A stretch of 64,000 bases of DNA from Argopecten irradians (Eukaryota; Mollusca; Bivalvia; Pectinida; Pectinidae): positions 10,686,837 through 10,750,836 of the forward strand of contig NC_091147.1 in NCBI RefSeq assembly GCF_041381155.1, written 5' to 3'. A model generated the notes under the pieces. The model was not told the DNA's origin, made no database searches, and was given only the letters and a program-made list of their open reading frames with translations. Positions 39,609-52,006 of the stretch are shown here, piece by piece (position 1 is the first letter of the stretch; each line of letters begins with the position of its first letter). Made by a program: the position numbers and the translations under genes.

Positions 39609-40277
39609 CCTGTACAGGAAGCTGTCCCTCATACGGGCATCTCAATTTAGGGTTAACCAAAGTTAGGGAGTAAAACCCTTGGTGATTGGATAATTGTATG
39701 TACCTTTTTGCGTAGGAGTTGGGCTTCCCTGGGTAGGGCTATAAAAAGGCCTACTCCAGCCAGTTCTAGTCGAGTCTAAGGCTTCCATTTAGCTTTGACT
39801 TCACCTCCCCTCCCAAAAGCCTCCATTTGGCTGTGTCCCTTAGGTCTCCCGTGTGGACCTGTATATTTTAGTAAGGTGAGTATTATGACCCCCTCCCCTT
39901 CTCCCAGTGTAGTGTATACCCCATGTAGTGGTGGTTAGGGATTCATTGATAAGCTAACTCGTATGTGTAGTAGCCGTGTGTAGGGAGTAGGGGGATGAAG
40001 CTGAGAAGGTCATTAATCACATCTATTTATAGGTAGATGGGGCTGTTATAGGTGTGTCGTTTGGAGGATAGGGGCTATAAGCGGTGTAGGTAGGCATTGT
40101 ATCATTATTATATATCTGCATAACCACAGTTACATTTATGTCTAATAAATATAGGTGTCATACACATTTGCATTGCCTTTAGTCTTTCTGTCATCCATTG
40201 GTATCCTTTTTGGTAAAGCTAACAAATTAAGCCCGGACAGAACCTTGGGCCCCCGAACCTGGGTTGACCTTACACAG
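39609..40277 (+). repeat. LTR-like segment, possibly a solo LTR
   Basis: A TATA box (GCTATAAAAAGGCC, about 39,738-39,751) is followed by a GC-richer stretch, then a poly(A) signal (TCTAATAAATA, about 40,140), and the segment ends GACCTTACACA. This is the U3-R-U5 layout of an LTR. The ends (TGTACAGG...TTACA) are only loosely paired and no target duplication was seen. No coding region adjoins it. Confidence 0.4.
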
Positions 40278-40679
40278 TGACGGTGTGTTCGTACACGTGT
40301 GGAAATTCCTCGCGCGTGTGACGAAAACTGGTACTTTTACAGTATCTTCAAAATCGATTTTTACAAACGGATGGTTCACATTAGATGGCAGACACCGAAT
40401 ATCGCCACTAGTACTCTAACTTATGCGAGTAGTCAAAGTATATTTCCCACCCATTTTCATACCCAAGAGTTCGTAATCATTCGGGATATGGGAAGAATAC
40501 GAAAGGCATTCTCAATATCAGTTTTGGCAAGTAATGTCCCAGTCCCAAAATATTTAACCAAACCAATAGCATCTGATATTGACTGATATTGAACCGATGA
40601 ATCTTCAGGAGAAATCCCATCATTTATCGATGATCCCTTAGGGTAGGAAAAGTGATGTATAAGCCTGATACTATTTTTT

Positions 40680-42380
40680 CTCTTTTTTAGGAACTAAACC
40701 CAAAGGAGATACCTGAAAAATTTGTGAAATGGAGGAGAATCCATAATGCCCCGCGATCCTACCTAGTGATACTTCTTTGTCAATTTTCTGTTTCAGAATG
40801 AACAGGATTTTGTTCTGCTGATTTGAGGTTTCTAGATTCACGAAAGCTTCTTTCACCCTGATGTTGTAATGAAAATCCCTTTTCAAAACCTTTTGTAAGC
40901 CTCATCAATCTATCAGAGTCATACCCTCCCAAATACTGTTTTAATATATCAAACTTTACTGGCGTAGGAAGGTTATGAACTGTTTCCCGGACGACCCCTG
41001 GGATTGTTTGAGGCGTTATGTCTGCCTGAGGTGTTTGTTTGGGAGGTTCCGGTGTTGCCCTGAGTGTTTGGTGAAGTCCCATTATTTGGGTTAATGGATG
41101 ATTTGTTTTGGTGTTTGTTGCCCTGCACCCTACATTGTCTGACGTGGTGGTTACCCCCACATTTGGCACAGACATGAAGGAACCTGCACTGTGACCCATA
41201 GTTGCATGAAACCGGTTTTGCATGAATTCCCCAGCACCGACCTTTAATTTTCGTTTCCATTACCATATGGTTGGGCTGGGGTTGATGGAAAGGGCACCTG
41301 TCTCTGAACAGGTTTCAAACTTATAGCCAGGGCATGTAAATACAACTCCTGGTTGATTACGTCCCATGCCATATTACTATTGTGTTGCATGAGTAAGCGA
41401 AACTGTGAATCATAAAAGATTGCAGCAGCAAATCCTGACCTCCGGGCAAGTGTTTGAATAGTGTCTGCATATTTTAGTAGACTAGCTATTCGGTGAGCAT
41501 GGCTCTGGATGTACACTGATGTAAAAATATGAAAAGCTTGAAGCCATTGTTCAATGGTTCGAATTTGAAAATGCTTTTGTTTTGGAACGACAGAAATTTC
41601 GGTTCCTTGAAGCCGTAGTTGGCATTCTTTTGTTTTTGTTGCCGGTAAAAGCAAATTCCCGAAGTCAACAAATTCATGGCTATGAATTTTTGACACAATT
41701 TTTGTATCTAAGTTTAGCCCCAGAGGTAAGGAGATGCTGCTGTAAGGTGACACATTATTAGTCTCACCTGTCATGTTGTTAACAACAGACTGTAATGGTG
41801 GCTGGATACTACAAGGTGGCGAAACTACCAAATTAACAGTCTCATCCTGCAATTGTACTACAGGTGTTGCAGACATCTGGTTTGTGGGAGGAAATGATGT
41901 AGCAATTGGTACCACAAGTGGTGCCCCCAAGGCAGCCGATGGAGGCATCGTAGGCATTGGTACAACTGGAGCACTTTGGACTACCGAAGGTGGTGTAGTA
42001 GGTGGTACCACAGGTGGTGCATCGATAGCAGCTGATGATGATGTCGCAGCAGTTGGTACCACAGGTGGTGCCCCCAGTGCGGCCGAAGGTGGTGCACTAC
42101 TATGGGCTGTATGTAATGAAGGCAATGTGGCACCAGGCAACACAGTTGCCACACCCTTTTCCAACATTTGCTGCATTAATTCCGATGCTATTTCTCTTGC
42201 GGTAGGAAATTGTGACTGTCCAGAATTTGATTCATTTACAGTTGAGTTTGGTTCCACAGTGTCCTGTTGGCTCTCATGAACTCTGACAGCCCTATTTTTA
42301 GGGCTGCCTGTCGCCTTGGTAGGCGTCTTATTGGACCCTATCTGAAATAAGTGATAAATAAAGAAAAACCTTTGTTCCAA
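40680..42380 (-). pseudogene. gag-like gene, copy I
   Basis: Proline/alanine/valine-rich N-terminal half and a zinc-binding region near 41,130-41,235 (CNYGSQCRFLHVCAKCGG). Same layout as in copies II and III. Broken. Confidence 0.7.
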
Positions 42381-42654
42381 ACTTGATATGATTGTGAATA
42401 TTTCCTATAATACACCGATACATATTACCTACTCGAAACCACCTTGGGTAATAAGAGTTGAAATCTGCAATATGTATCCCTTATATCATATTAAGATAGG
42501 TGCTTTATGCATTAACCAAGCACCCAATTACCAACCTGTTTGGTAATGTACCTCAGTGCTATATATGGTGGTACCTTTTTGTTGGTACTCCAATACATAG
42601 ACATTAGTTAAAAATTGCAAATTCAATGATTTATACCTAATACATACCTATGAT

Positions 42655-43175
42655 TGTAAGACAAAATATATTTATATAATTGTACACACCTGATCATGAG
42701 ATGTAATCAACATTCACCTGTACATACCTGTGATGTAAGGCAATATTAAGTTGTAAACCTTTAGATGTACTCGCCATTCATTGATCACCTTGTACATACC
42801 TGAGATGTAAGGCCAATATTTAATTGTACACACCTTAGATGTAACTCAGTTTACCTGTACATACCTATGATGTAAGGCAATATTTAATTGTACACACCTT
42901 AGATGTACTCAGTTTTACCTGTACATACCTATGATGTAAGGCAATATTTAATCTGTACACACCTTAGATATACTCAGTTTACCTGTACATACCTATGATG
43001 TAAGGCAATATTTAATTGTACACACACCTTAGATGTACATCAGTTTACCTGTACATACCTATGATGTAAGGCAATATTTTATTGTACACACCTTAGATGT
43101 ACTCAGTTTACCTGTACATACCTATGATGTAAGGCAATATTTAATTGTACACACCTTTAGATGTACTCCACATTT
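42655..43175. repeat. 63-bp minisatellite, copy I
   Basis: About eight units of 60-70 bases, with CCTATGATGTAAGGCAATAT as the recurring core. It lies between the SGNH and gag-like genes, as in the other copies. Confidence 0.8.
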
Positions 43176-43664
43176 ACCTATCTCACCATTCACCTGTACA
43201 TTACTTAAGAATTAACTAAAATCATTTCAAATCGTAACACAAATCACAATCTATGTCAAAGGGGAAAACAACAATGTTCCAAATATTTACTTAGGAGAGC
43301 GAGAGAAGTAAAATTGACCGTGACCGCTAGACCGTAACCTATTGAATGCTAAACAAGCTAACACTCCAACGTAAACAATGAATTTCTATGTAGTAACCTT
43401 GACCCGTGCAATAAATGTATATATAGACGACATGTGGACGTAAACAAACTGCACATAACTTAACCTTGAACTTTAAACAACTAAAGAATGTCATTTGTTA
43501 ATATATAAAGTTCATATAAAACTCAACCTTTGTAATAAGTTCTCAAGATTGTGATAAATTAGAATTTAATCATACAATGAATATTAATCGCAGCACTACG
43601 CCTAATGTTCGATAAACGAGAGTAACCGTACCTGAACTGGGCGGAAGTGGCCCGTCCCGCATAA

Positions 43665-44321
43665 TTTTATTGTTAATGAGGCAACTCGCTTAGCCTTATA
43701 TGGGCACTCCGCGAAGCGCTCAATTGTCTTGCCCTTCAGTAGCAGCCCCACGCACCGGAGAATAATAATCACTTGCGAGAACCCTTACCTCGAAAGATGG
43801 AACGCCATCATGGCTCAGAGACACGAGAATATCCCACGACTTTAATCCCTTATGTTCGCCAGAAAATAACAATCACTAGAGATCCGCAACACAATGTTCC
43901 GTAAATTAGCATTCACCATATCCACAGCACTATTTATACTTGTCCACTGGTGCGTTGACGGGTCTTAGACCTATACATGAGTTGCATAAACACAAACACT
44001 GGCCACCCAAAATCCACTGGCCATCCATGATGCGATCGAAAATATATCTCTAGCCAATCGCCCAGAAAGATCCTCGCACAAAGGTGAATCAAGGTCATTG
44101 CCACCTATCTGTAACACTACTACAGCGGGTCGATGTCGCCGCGAGAGCTCGAGACATATCAGAACTGGAGAAGGTGACCTACTTTAACCGCCACCCCGAC
44201 CACAACAATGGATCGCCATTAATGACTCATCAAAACCAAGGTTATACCACGACCCTGACATCTGACCTTCTAAACGTCTCACGAAACTATGACCCATAAT
44301 AAGCACCGATATCCTCTCCAT
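43665..44321 (-). pseudogene. SGNH hydrolase gene, copy I
   Basis: Collinear with the intact-looking gene in copy III (59,169-59,783), with the same start position just after the terminal repeat. Fossil; broken in several places. Confidence 0.65.
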
Positions 44322-44326
44322 ATTTT

Positions 44327-44787
44327 CTTTCAATTCAATTTGTTAAAAACGTAACAAATCAAAAAACTGACTGACCTTGAAAAACGTCCTTCTTCTCTTT
44401 GTTTCTCTGTCGCAGCTCTGATGCGCATGCGTAATGACTATTATAAATCTCCTACCCATCTCCCCCTTCTGTATCACCGAAAAAACCGCGAAATTTAAAA
44501 TGACTTTTACACTTAAAGCTTACTTTACGATTACGTTTAACGACAACTCCTAGCATGTATAAAGTACATTAAAATGTTATTTTAATTATCATTTATACAT
44601 GACCGTCGTGAGGGCGAGCTTGTTGAACCAAATACATGCAAAAACAAAGCAGAGACTTGTTCTGATTGAAATTGGCTGTTTATTAAATATAAACGCCGGA
44701 CTTGAAGATATTTACTTTTCAAGTCAATATAAAAACAAATTGACCCCACAAGACATCATTTGGTTCTAGGTGGGGATAAAAAACGCC
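44327..44787 (-). repeat. Terminal direct repeat R of copy I
   Basis: About 460 bases, CTTTCAATTCAATTTG to GGGGATAAAAAACGCC on the + strand, repeated at 44,935, 52,007, 52,607 and 59,777. Lies just upstream of the copy I SGNH start codon. Confidence 0.85.
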
Positions 44788-44934
44788 CCATTTTATAGAC
44801 ACATTCACATAATACAAGACACATTAACATAATACTTAACATGGTAAAAAATACAAAAAAAAAAAAAAAAATAAAAATACAGAATCTCAATAACCAAATT
44901 GGAAGGAGGAGGGGGTGGAGGCGGCTTTCAATTC
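44788..44934. repeat. 147-base spacer between copies I and II
   Basis: Contains an A-rich run (about 44,858-44,872) and GGAAGGAGGAGGGGGTGGAG. The same spacer recurs at 52,471-52,606, so the array grew by duplicating element plus spacer, or the spacer belongs to the element end. Confidence 0.75.
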
Positions 44935-45386
44935 AATTTGTTAAAAACGTAACAAATCAAAAAACTGACTGACCTTGAAAAACGTCCTTCTTTTCTTTGT
45001 TTCTCTGTCGCAGCTCTGATGCGCATGCGTAATGACTATTATAAATCTCCTACCCATCTCCCCCTTCTGTATCACCGAAAAAACCGCGAAATTTAAAATG
45101 ACTTTTAAACATAAAGCTTACTTTACGATTACGTTTAACGACAACTCCTAGCATGTATAAAGTACATTAAAATGTTATTTTAATTATCATTTATACATGA
45201 CCGTCGTGAGGGCGAGCTTGTTGAACCAAATACATGCAAAAACAAAGCAGAGACTTGTTCTGATTGAAATTGGCTGTTTATTAAATATAAACGCCGGACT
45301 TGAAGATATTTACTTTCCAAGTTAATATAAAAACAAATTGACCCCACAAGACATCATTTGGTTCTAGGTGGGGATAAAAAAACGCC
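44935..45386 (-). repeat. Terminal direct repeat R at the 3' end of copy II
   Basis: Second R copy at this junction; separated from the first by the 147-base spacer. Confidence 0.85.
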
Positions 45387-45509
45387 ACAATGTTGTTCTG
45401 CAACAACATACCCCACCCGAAGCCCTCACGACGATCTTTCTTATCATTTGAACATATGAACAAGAAATATAAATAAAATTTCAACTATTCTCAATATTAA
45501 GCAAAAAAT

Positions 45510-46251
45510 AGCTCCGACCCTATGCCCGAGCTAACAGCAGATGTATCTGTCCAAAGAAACATACTCAAACCATGTTGGATGGAATGGTGTAACCTTTTTC
45601 ATGAATATGTTAGTTCCTTTATTCTCAAAAGTTTATCGAGTCATCATCCATATGTAGATAATTGTTCACTTTGATGAGGTACACTGTCACAAAAGCGCAT
45701 AGCATATGATAGTTCCTTGGAAGCAGTGAAATCATAAAACACGTTCATTATCCAGTTATGGTTATCTTTCCTCATTTGTACCATATCCAGCCACCAAAAC
45801 AGTATCACAACATACATTATGTAAACATTACAAGTACATCAACAAGATCAAATTTGACCCAATGCCAAAGTTGATAAATAATAATAATAATTTTTATTAT
45901 TATTATAGTACTAATTTCTACGAAAGCGAGTACCAGGGTACATGTAATTCAGTAAAACAAAGTTCAAAAATCAAAAGGTATGTACAACATGCCATACAAC
46001 TTCGACCCAATGCCCAAGTTGATAAAACACATACCATAAATACCCTCATTGAAATAACAGCAATTAAAAGTCTTATTAATGTAACACATTAATATACATA
46101 CGCACAAAATATTATCCTGTCTTATTGAGTGCAACTTCGACCCTATGCCCAAGTTGACCTCAATTAAAACAAAGGAACTGACCTAATATGATAGAATACA
46201 ATATTAAACTTTGACAAAGCAGTATTCAACTTCGACCCAATGCCCAAGTTG
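45510..46251 (-). repeat. Cluster of five small hairpins, copy II
   Basis: At 45,510-45,532, 45,849-45,873, 45,997-46,021, 46,132-46,156 and 46,227-46,251. On the element strand three read CAACTT-GGGCAT(A/T)GGGTCG-AAGTTG. The first reads AGCTC-GGGCATAGGGTCG-GAGCT: same 13-base loop, different but paired stem. The second is degenerate (stem CAACTTT/AAATTTG). All lie between the recombinase stop and the terminal repeat. Confidence 0.75.
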
Positions 46252-46335
46252 ACAAAAATCCTCCAATACACATGTACAGCATAACCTCAGTATGGAATTT
46301 AAACTTCCCATGTCTTTCAAAAGTACAAATCTTTT

Positions 46336-47268
46336 CTATGCATTGTCAAAAAATGTTGGTAAACGTATATAGCGTTTAAAAGCCAGTGACTTCCATCTAC
46401 CCATGTGTTGAATGTCCTCTCTGGTACCCCTTGAGCTGCAGCCGTACTAGCAGCCCCGATTCGAAAACTGTGGCTAGTTATAGCCTTTAGAATCTATGCC
46501 AGCTGCACATAGCGTTTGTTTCAGACATGTAGTAAAAAACTGATAAGACACTGGTTGATTGTTTGGAAAAGAAAAAAGGTGACCAGGATTAGTGCCTCGT
46601 ATGTCACAAATATGGACTAATTAGCCATTACTGGGCAGATGGAAGTATCTTGCTTTTTCTCTATGGATAGGACAATTGGACGTATATTACAATTGCTTTT
46701 AAAGGATCTAAAAGTAATTTCTATTTTGATTGGATGGCCAAGACAATCTGGAATAATGGCTATGTCGTTATATTGCAATGTATGACAACTAAACGTATTA
46801 ACTGTCATTTCACCTACGCGCAGGAAGGCATGGAAAGCTAAAAGATACATTGCTCGTAGCATACACTGTTGGTATTGTGGTAATAATGTTTTAGGTAATG
46901 CCCCAACCAATTTCCGCAAAATATCTGGAGTAATAGGTAAACGAGAGTCTGGTTGATATGTTCCTCTTTGAATGGCTGCCAAAATCTTTTTGATAATAAA
47001 GGACTGGGCTGGGTCTGCATAGCCTGATAAACTTATTAATGTACCCTACCGCAGCACACATAAGAACTTAATGGTTGCTGAAGACTTGTTCTCACTATAC
47101 ATATGAGCAATGAAGTAGAACCAGCAGGTCCACTTTAGTTGGTAAGCAAAAGCTATGAGAATAAAAATGTGTGTACTAGCGAAATCTTTGAAGTTGACCG
47201 AAAGCCCTCATGTAGCTTTTTCTGGTTTGGGATGCTATTGCAGTCATCAGGAGATGTTGCACTATTGT
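46336..47268 (-). pseudogene. Tyrosine recombinase gene, copy II
   Basis: Collinear with the recombinases of copies III and IV; the FHAFLRVGEMTVN segment with the first catalytic arginine is visible. Broken. Confidence 0.7.
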
Positions 47269-48540
47269 AATCAAATGTGCAACAGATGAGCTGGGACTGG
47301 TACAGGGTCTTTCGTCATGTGTGGAGCTATTTCTTTGAATGCGTGAACCTGCCAATCGAGACAAAAAATCTGCCAAGATATTTCTTTTACCCATTATATG
47401 CTCTGTACAGAATAGGATATTCAGCTGTAATGTTTTAACAACTAGTCTACGTACAAGTTTTCATGACAACTGAGTCCTTGCTTGTATGTTTATTCAATAT
47501 AGAAACAACAGCTGCATTGTCACTGTGAAACAGTATGCATTTGTTCTTCAAATCGTCGCCCCATATTTCTACTGCTATGACTATAGGGAAAAGTTCTTTA
47601 ATAGTTATATGATGACAGGTCATGTTTGACGGCCATTCCCCAATAAAACCACTTATCGTTAAAAACGGCCCCAAAACCTAGTCCACTAGCATCAGTATAG
47701 AAATGAAGATGATTTGATGTTTCCCATCTATCTGCCAAGATAAGAGAAACCCCATTGAAGGATGCTATGAATTCCTGCCAAGCACGAATGTCTAACCTTG
47801 CTTCTGTATTCAAACGAATGCGAAAGTATGGTTTAGTTATTCCTTTGGTAAGGTTGATGAGGCGGCGTAAAAAAGGGCGCCCTGGAAGTACTACACAGCA
47901 TGCAAAATTGAGGAGGCCTATCAGAGATTGGAGTTCTTTAAGTTGGTGGTAAACGTGCCTCCATTTGAACTGTATCAATCTCAACTCCCAAAAAGGTTAT
48001 GACAGTTGTAGGCTGTACTGTTTTGGTATGTTTGATGGATATACCTACTCTTTGACATAACGCAAGGAATGACACTAAATCATTTTTACATTTATCCGAA
48101 TCTGGGGGACCGGCAAATAAAAAATCATCTAGTACATGCACTACTCCTGCAGCTTGAAAATGGTTGGACATACATAGGCCTAGACCATTGCAAAGCTGTG
48201 CTGAGTTGTTCAAAAAGGTTACAGGATATAGAACAGCCCATCGGAAGCACTTTGTCAAAGTAATATTTCCCACCCATTTTTCATACCCAAGAGTTCGTAA
48301 TCATTCGGGGATATGATAAGAATACGAAAGGCATTTTCAATATCAGTTTTGGCAAGTAATGTCCCAGTCCCAAAATATTTAACCAAACCAATAGCATCTG
48401 ATATTGTCTGATATTGAACTGATGAATCTTCAGGAGAAATCCCATCATTTATCGATGATCCCTTAGGGTAGGAAAAGTGATGTATAAGCCTATACTATTT
48501 TTTCTCTTTTTTAGGAACTAAACCCAAAGGAGATACCTGA
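47268..48540 (-). pseudogene. Reverse transcriptase/RNase H gene, copy II
   Basis: RT catalytic box VHVLDDFLFAG, RNase H motifs FYTDASGLGFGAVF and SDNAAVVSIL, and the ILADFLSRL end are visible. Broken. Confidence 0.78.
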
Positions 48541-50201
48541 AAATTTGTGAATGGAGGAGAATCATAAGGCCCTGCGATCCTACCTAGTGATACTTCTTTG
48601 TCAATTGTCTGTTTCAGAATAACAGGATTTTGTTTTGCTGATTTGAGGTTTCTAGATTCACGAAAACTTCTTTCACCCTGATGTTGTAATGAAAATCCCT
48701 GTTCAAAACCTTTTTGTAAGCTCATCAATCTATTAGAGTCATACCCTCCCAAATACTGTTTTAATATATCAAACTTTACTGGCGTAGGAAGGTTATGAAC
48801 TGTTTCCCGGACGACCCCTGGGATTGTTTGAGGCGTTATGTCTGCCTGAGGTGTTTGTTTGGGAGGTTCCGGTGTTGCCCTGAGTGTTTGGTGAAGTCCC
48901 ATTGTTTGGGTTAATGGATGATTTGTTTTGGTGTTTGTTGCCCTGCACCCTACATTGTCTGACGTGGTGGTTACCTCCACATTTGGCACAGACATGAAGG
49001 AACCTGCACTGTGACCCATAGTTGCATGTTCCGGTTTGCATAAATTCCCAGCACCGACCTTTAATTTTGTTTCCATTACCATATGGTTGGGCTGGGGTTG
49101 ATGGAAAGGGCACCTGTCTCTGAACAGGTTTCAAACTTATAGCCAGGGCATGTAAATACAACTCCTGATTGATTACATCCCATGCCATATTACTATTGTG
49201 TTGCATGAGTAACCGAAACTGTGAATCATAAAAGATTGCAGCAGCAAATCCTGACCTCCGGGTAAGTGTTTGAATAGTGTCTGCATATTTTAGTAGACTA
49301 GCTATTCGGTGAGCATGGCTCTTGATGTACACTGATGTAAAAATATGAAAAGCTTGAAGCCATTGTTCAATGGTTCGAATTTGAAAATGCTTTTGTTTTG
49401 GAACGACAGAAATTTCGGTTCCTTGAAGCCGTAGTTGGCATTCTTTTGTTTTTGTTGCCGGTAAAAAGCAAATTCCCAAAGTCAACAAATTCATGGCTAT
49501 GAATTTTTGACACAATTTTTGTATCTAAGTTTAGCCCCAGAGGTAAGGAGATGCTGCTGTAAGGTGACACATTATTAGTCTCACCTGTCATGTTGTTAAC
49601 AACAGACTGTAATGGTGGCTGGATACTACAAGGTGGCGAAACTACCAAATTAACAGTCTCGTCCTGCAATTGTACTACAGGTGTTGCAGACAGCTGGGTT
49701 GCGGGAGGAGATGATGTTGCAATTGGTACCACAAGTGGTGCCCCCAAGGCAGCCGATGGAGGCATCGTAGGCATTGGTACAACTGGAGCACTTTGGACTA
49801 CCGAAGGTGGTGTAGTAGGTGGTACCACAGGTGGTGCATCGATAGCAGCTGATGATGATGTCGCAGCAGTTGGTACCACAGGTGGTGCCCCCAGTGCGGC
49901 CGAAGGTGGTGCTCTACTCTGGGCTGTATGAAATGAAGGCAATGTGGCACCCAGGCAACACCGTTGCCACACCCTTTTCCAACATTTGCTGCATTAATTC
50001 CGATGCTATTTCTCTTGCAGTAGGAAATTGTGACTGTCCAGAATTTGATTCATTTACAGTTGAGTTTGGTTCCACAGTGTCCTGTTGGCTCTCATGAACT
50101 CTGACAGCCCTATTGTTTAGGGCTGCCTGTCGCCTTGGTAGGCGTCTTATTGGACCCATATCTGAAATAAGTGATAAATAAAGAAAAAACCTTTGTTCCA
50201 A
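48540..50201 (-). pseudogene. gag-like gene, copy II
   Basis: Proline-rich N-terminal part (VVPTAATSSSAAIDAPPVVP), then a helical region, then CCCH plus zinc-knuckle motifs (CNYGSQCRFLH; CAKCGGNHHVRQC). Broken. Confidence 0.75.
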
Positions 50202-50454
50202 ACTTGATATGATTGTGAATATTTCCTATATTACACCCGATACATATTACTACTCGAAACCACCTTGGGTAAGAGTTGAAATCTGCAATATGTATCCCTT
50301 ATATCATATTAAGATAGGTGCTTTATGCATTAACCAAACACCCAATTACCAACCTGTTTGGTAATGTAATCAGTACTATATATGGTGGTACCTTTTTTGT
50401 TGGTACTCAATACATAGACATATTGTTAAAAATTGCAAATTCAATGATTTATAC

Positions 50455-50920
50455 CTATACATACCTATGATGTAAGACAAAATATTTATATAATTGTACA
50501 CACCTGATCATGAGATGTAATCAACATTCACCTTACATACCTGTGATGTAAGGCAATATTAAGTTGTACACCTTTAGATGTACTCGCCATTCATGATCAC
50601 CTGTACATACCTGAGATGTAAGGCAGTATTTAATTGTACACACCTTAGATGTACTCAGTTTACCTGTACATACCTATGATGTAAGGCAATATTTAATTGT
50701 ACACACCTTAGATGTACTCAGTTTACCTGTACATACCTATGATGTAAGGCAATATTTAATTGTACACACCTTAGATGTACTCAGTTTACCTGTACATACC
50801 TATGATGTAAGGCAATATTTAATTGTACACACCTTAGATGTACTCAGTTTACCTGTACATACCTATGATGTAAGGCAATATTTAATTGTACACACCTTAG
50901 ATGTACTCCACATTTACCTA
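50455..50920. repeat. 63-bp minisatellite, copy II
   Basis: About seven units; the central ones repeat at 63 bases almost without change (ACCTGTACATACCTATGATG core). Between SGNH and gag-like genes. Confidence 0.85.
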
Positions 50921-51397
50921 TCTCACCATTCACCCTGTACATACTTAAAAATTAACTAAAATCATTTCAAATCGTAACACAAATCACAATCTATGTCAAA
51001 GGGGAAAACAACAATATTCCAAATATTTACTCAGGAGAGCGAGAGAAGTAAAATTGACCGTGACCGCTAGACCGTAACCTATTGAATGCTAAACAAGCTA
51101 ACACTCCAACGTAAACAAAGAATTTCTATGTAGTAACCTTGACCCGTGCAATACAATGTATATATAGACGACATGTGACGTAAACAAACTGCACATAACT
51201 TAACCTTGAACTTTAAACAACTAAAGAATGTCATTGTTAATATATAAAGTTATATAACACTCAACCTTTTAATAAGTCTCAGATTGTGATAAATTGAAGT
51301 TAATCATACAATGATATTAATAGACGAGAGTAACCGATACATGACCTGGGCGGAAGTGCCGTCCCGCATAATTTATGTTAATGAGGGCACGCTTACC

Positions 51398-52001
51398 TTA
51401 TATGGCACTCCGCGAAGCGCTCAATGACTTGCCCTTCAGTACAGCCCCACGCACCGAGAGAATATACTTGCGAGACCCTTTCCTCGAAAGATGGACGCCA
51501 TCTTGGCTCAGACACGAGAATATCCCAGTCTTTAATCCCTTATGTCGCCAGAAAAAAACAATCACTAGAGTCCGCACACAATGTCCGTAAATTAGCATTC
51601 ACCACATCCACAGCACTATTATACTTGTCCACTGGTGCGTGACGGGTCTTAGACCTATACATGAGTTCCATAACACAAACACTGGCCACCCCAAATCCAC
51701 TGACCATCCATGATGCGATCGAAAATATATCTCTAGCCAATCGCCCAGAAAGATCCTCGCACAAAGGTGAATCAAGGTCATTGCCACCTATCTGTAACAC
51801 TACTACAGCGGGTCGATGTCGCGCGAGAGCTCGAGACATATCAGACTGGAGAAGGTGACCTACTTTACCGCCACCCCGACCACAACAATGGATCGCCGTT
51901 AATGACTCATCAAAACCAAGGTTATACCACGACCCTGACATCTGACCTTCTAAACGTCTCACGAAACTATGACCCATAATAAGCACCGATATCCTCTCCA
52001 T
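51398..52001 (-). pseudogene. SGNH hydrolase gene, copy II
   Basis: Shows VLIMGHSFVRR (block I), VVLQIGGNDL (block III) and DGVHLSRKG (block V) of the SGNH/GDSL esterase family. Same position as in copy III. Not fully intact. Confidence 0.75.
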
Positions 52002-52006
52002 ATTTT

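Larger units (their letters stand above)
40433..44787 (-). mobile_element. Ngaro-like tyrosine-recombinase retrotransposon, copy I (partial)
   Basis: In minus-strand order: terminal repeat (44,327-44,787), SGNH gene, minisatellite, gag-like gene, start of RT; then similarity to the other copies stops at about 40,433. RT catalytic part, RNase H and tyrosine recombinase are absent. Broken, with several interruptions besides the truncation. Close in sequence to copies II and III. Confidence 0.8.

Noticed and set aside
41773-42279. Long + strand open frame of Val/Gly/Ala-rich composition (also at 49,590-49,931 and 57,374-57,880)
   Set aside because: It is the antisense of the Pro/Ala/Val-rich gag-like gene in all three copies; codon-symmetric low complexity keeps both strands open.
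43033-43215. Repeat peptide encoded on the + strand by the minisatellite
   Set aside because: The unit length is a multiple of three, so any frame without a stop stays open; nothing else supports translation and it is antisense to the element.
45387-45530. B1 segment of a classic split direct repeat (A1-B1-A2-B2)
   Set aside because: It does not match the 147-base spacer next to R, so the standard split-repeat layout could not be supported by eye.
51424-51979. Short + strand open frames over the SGNH region
   Set aside because: They are antisense to a gene with clear SGNH motifs and have no domain of their own.
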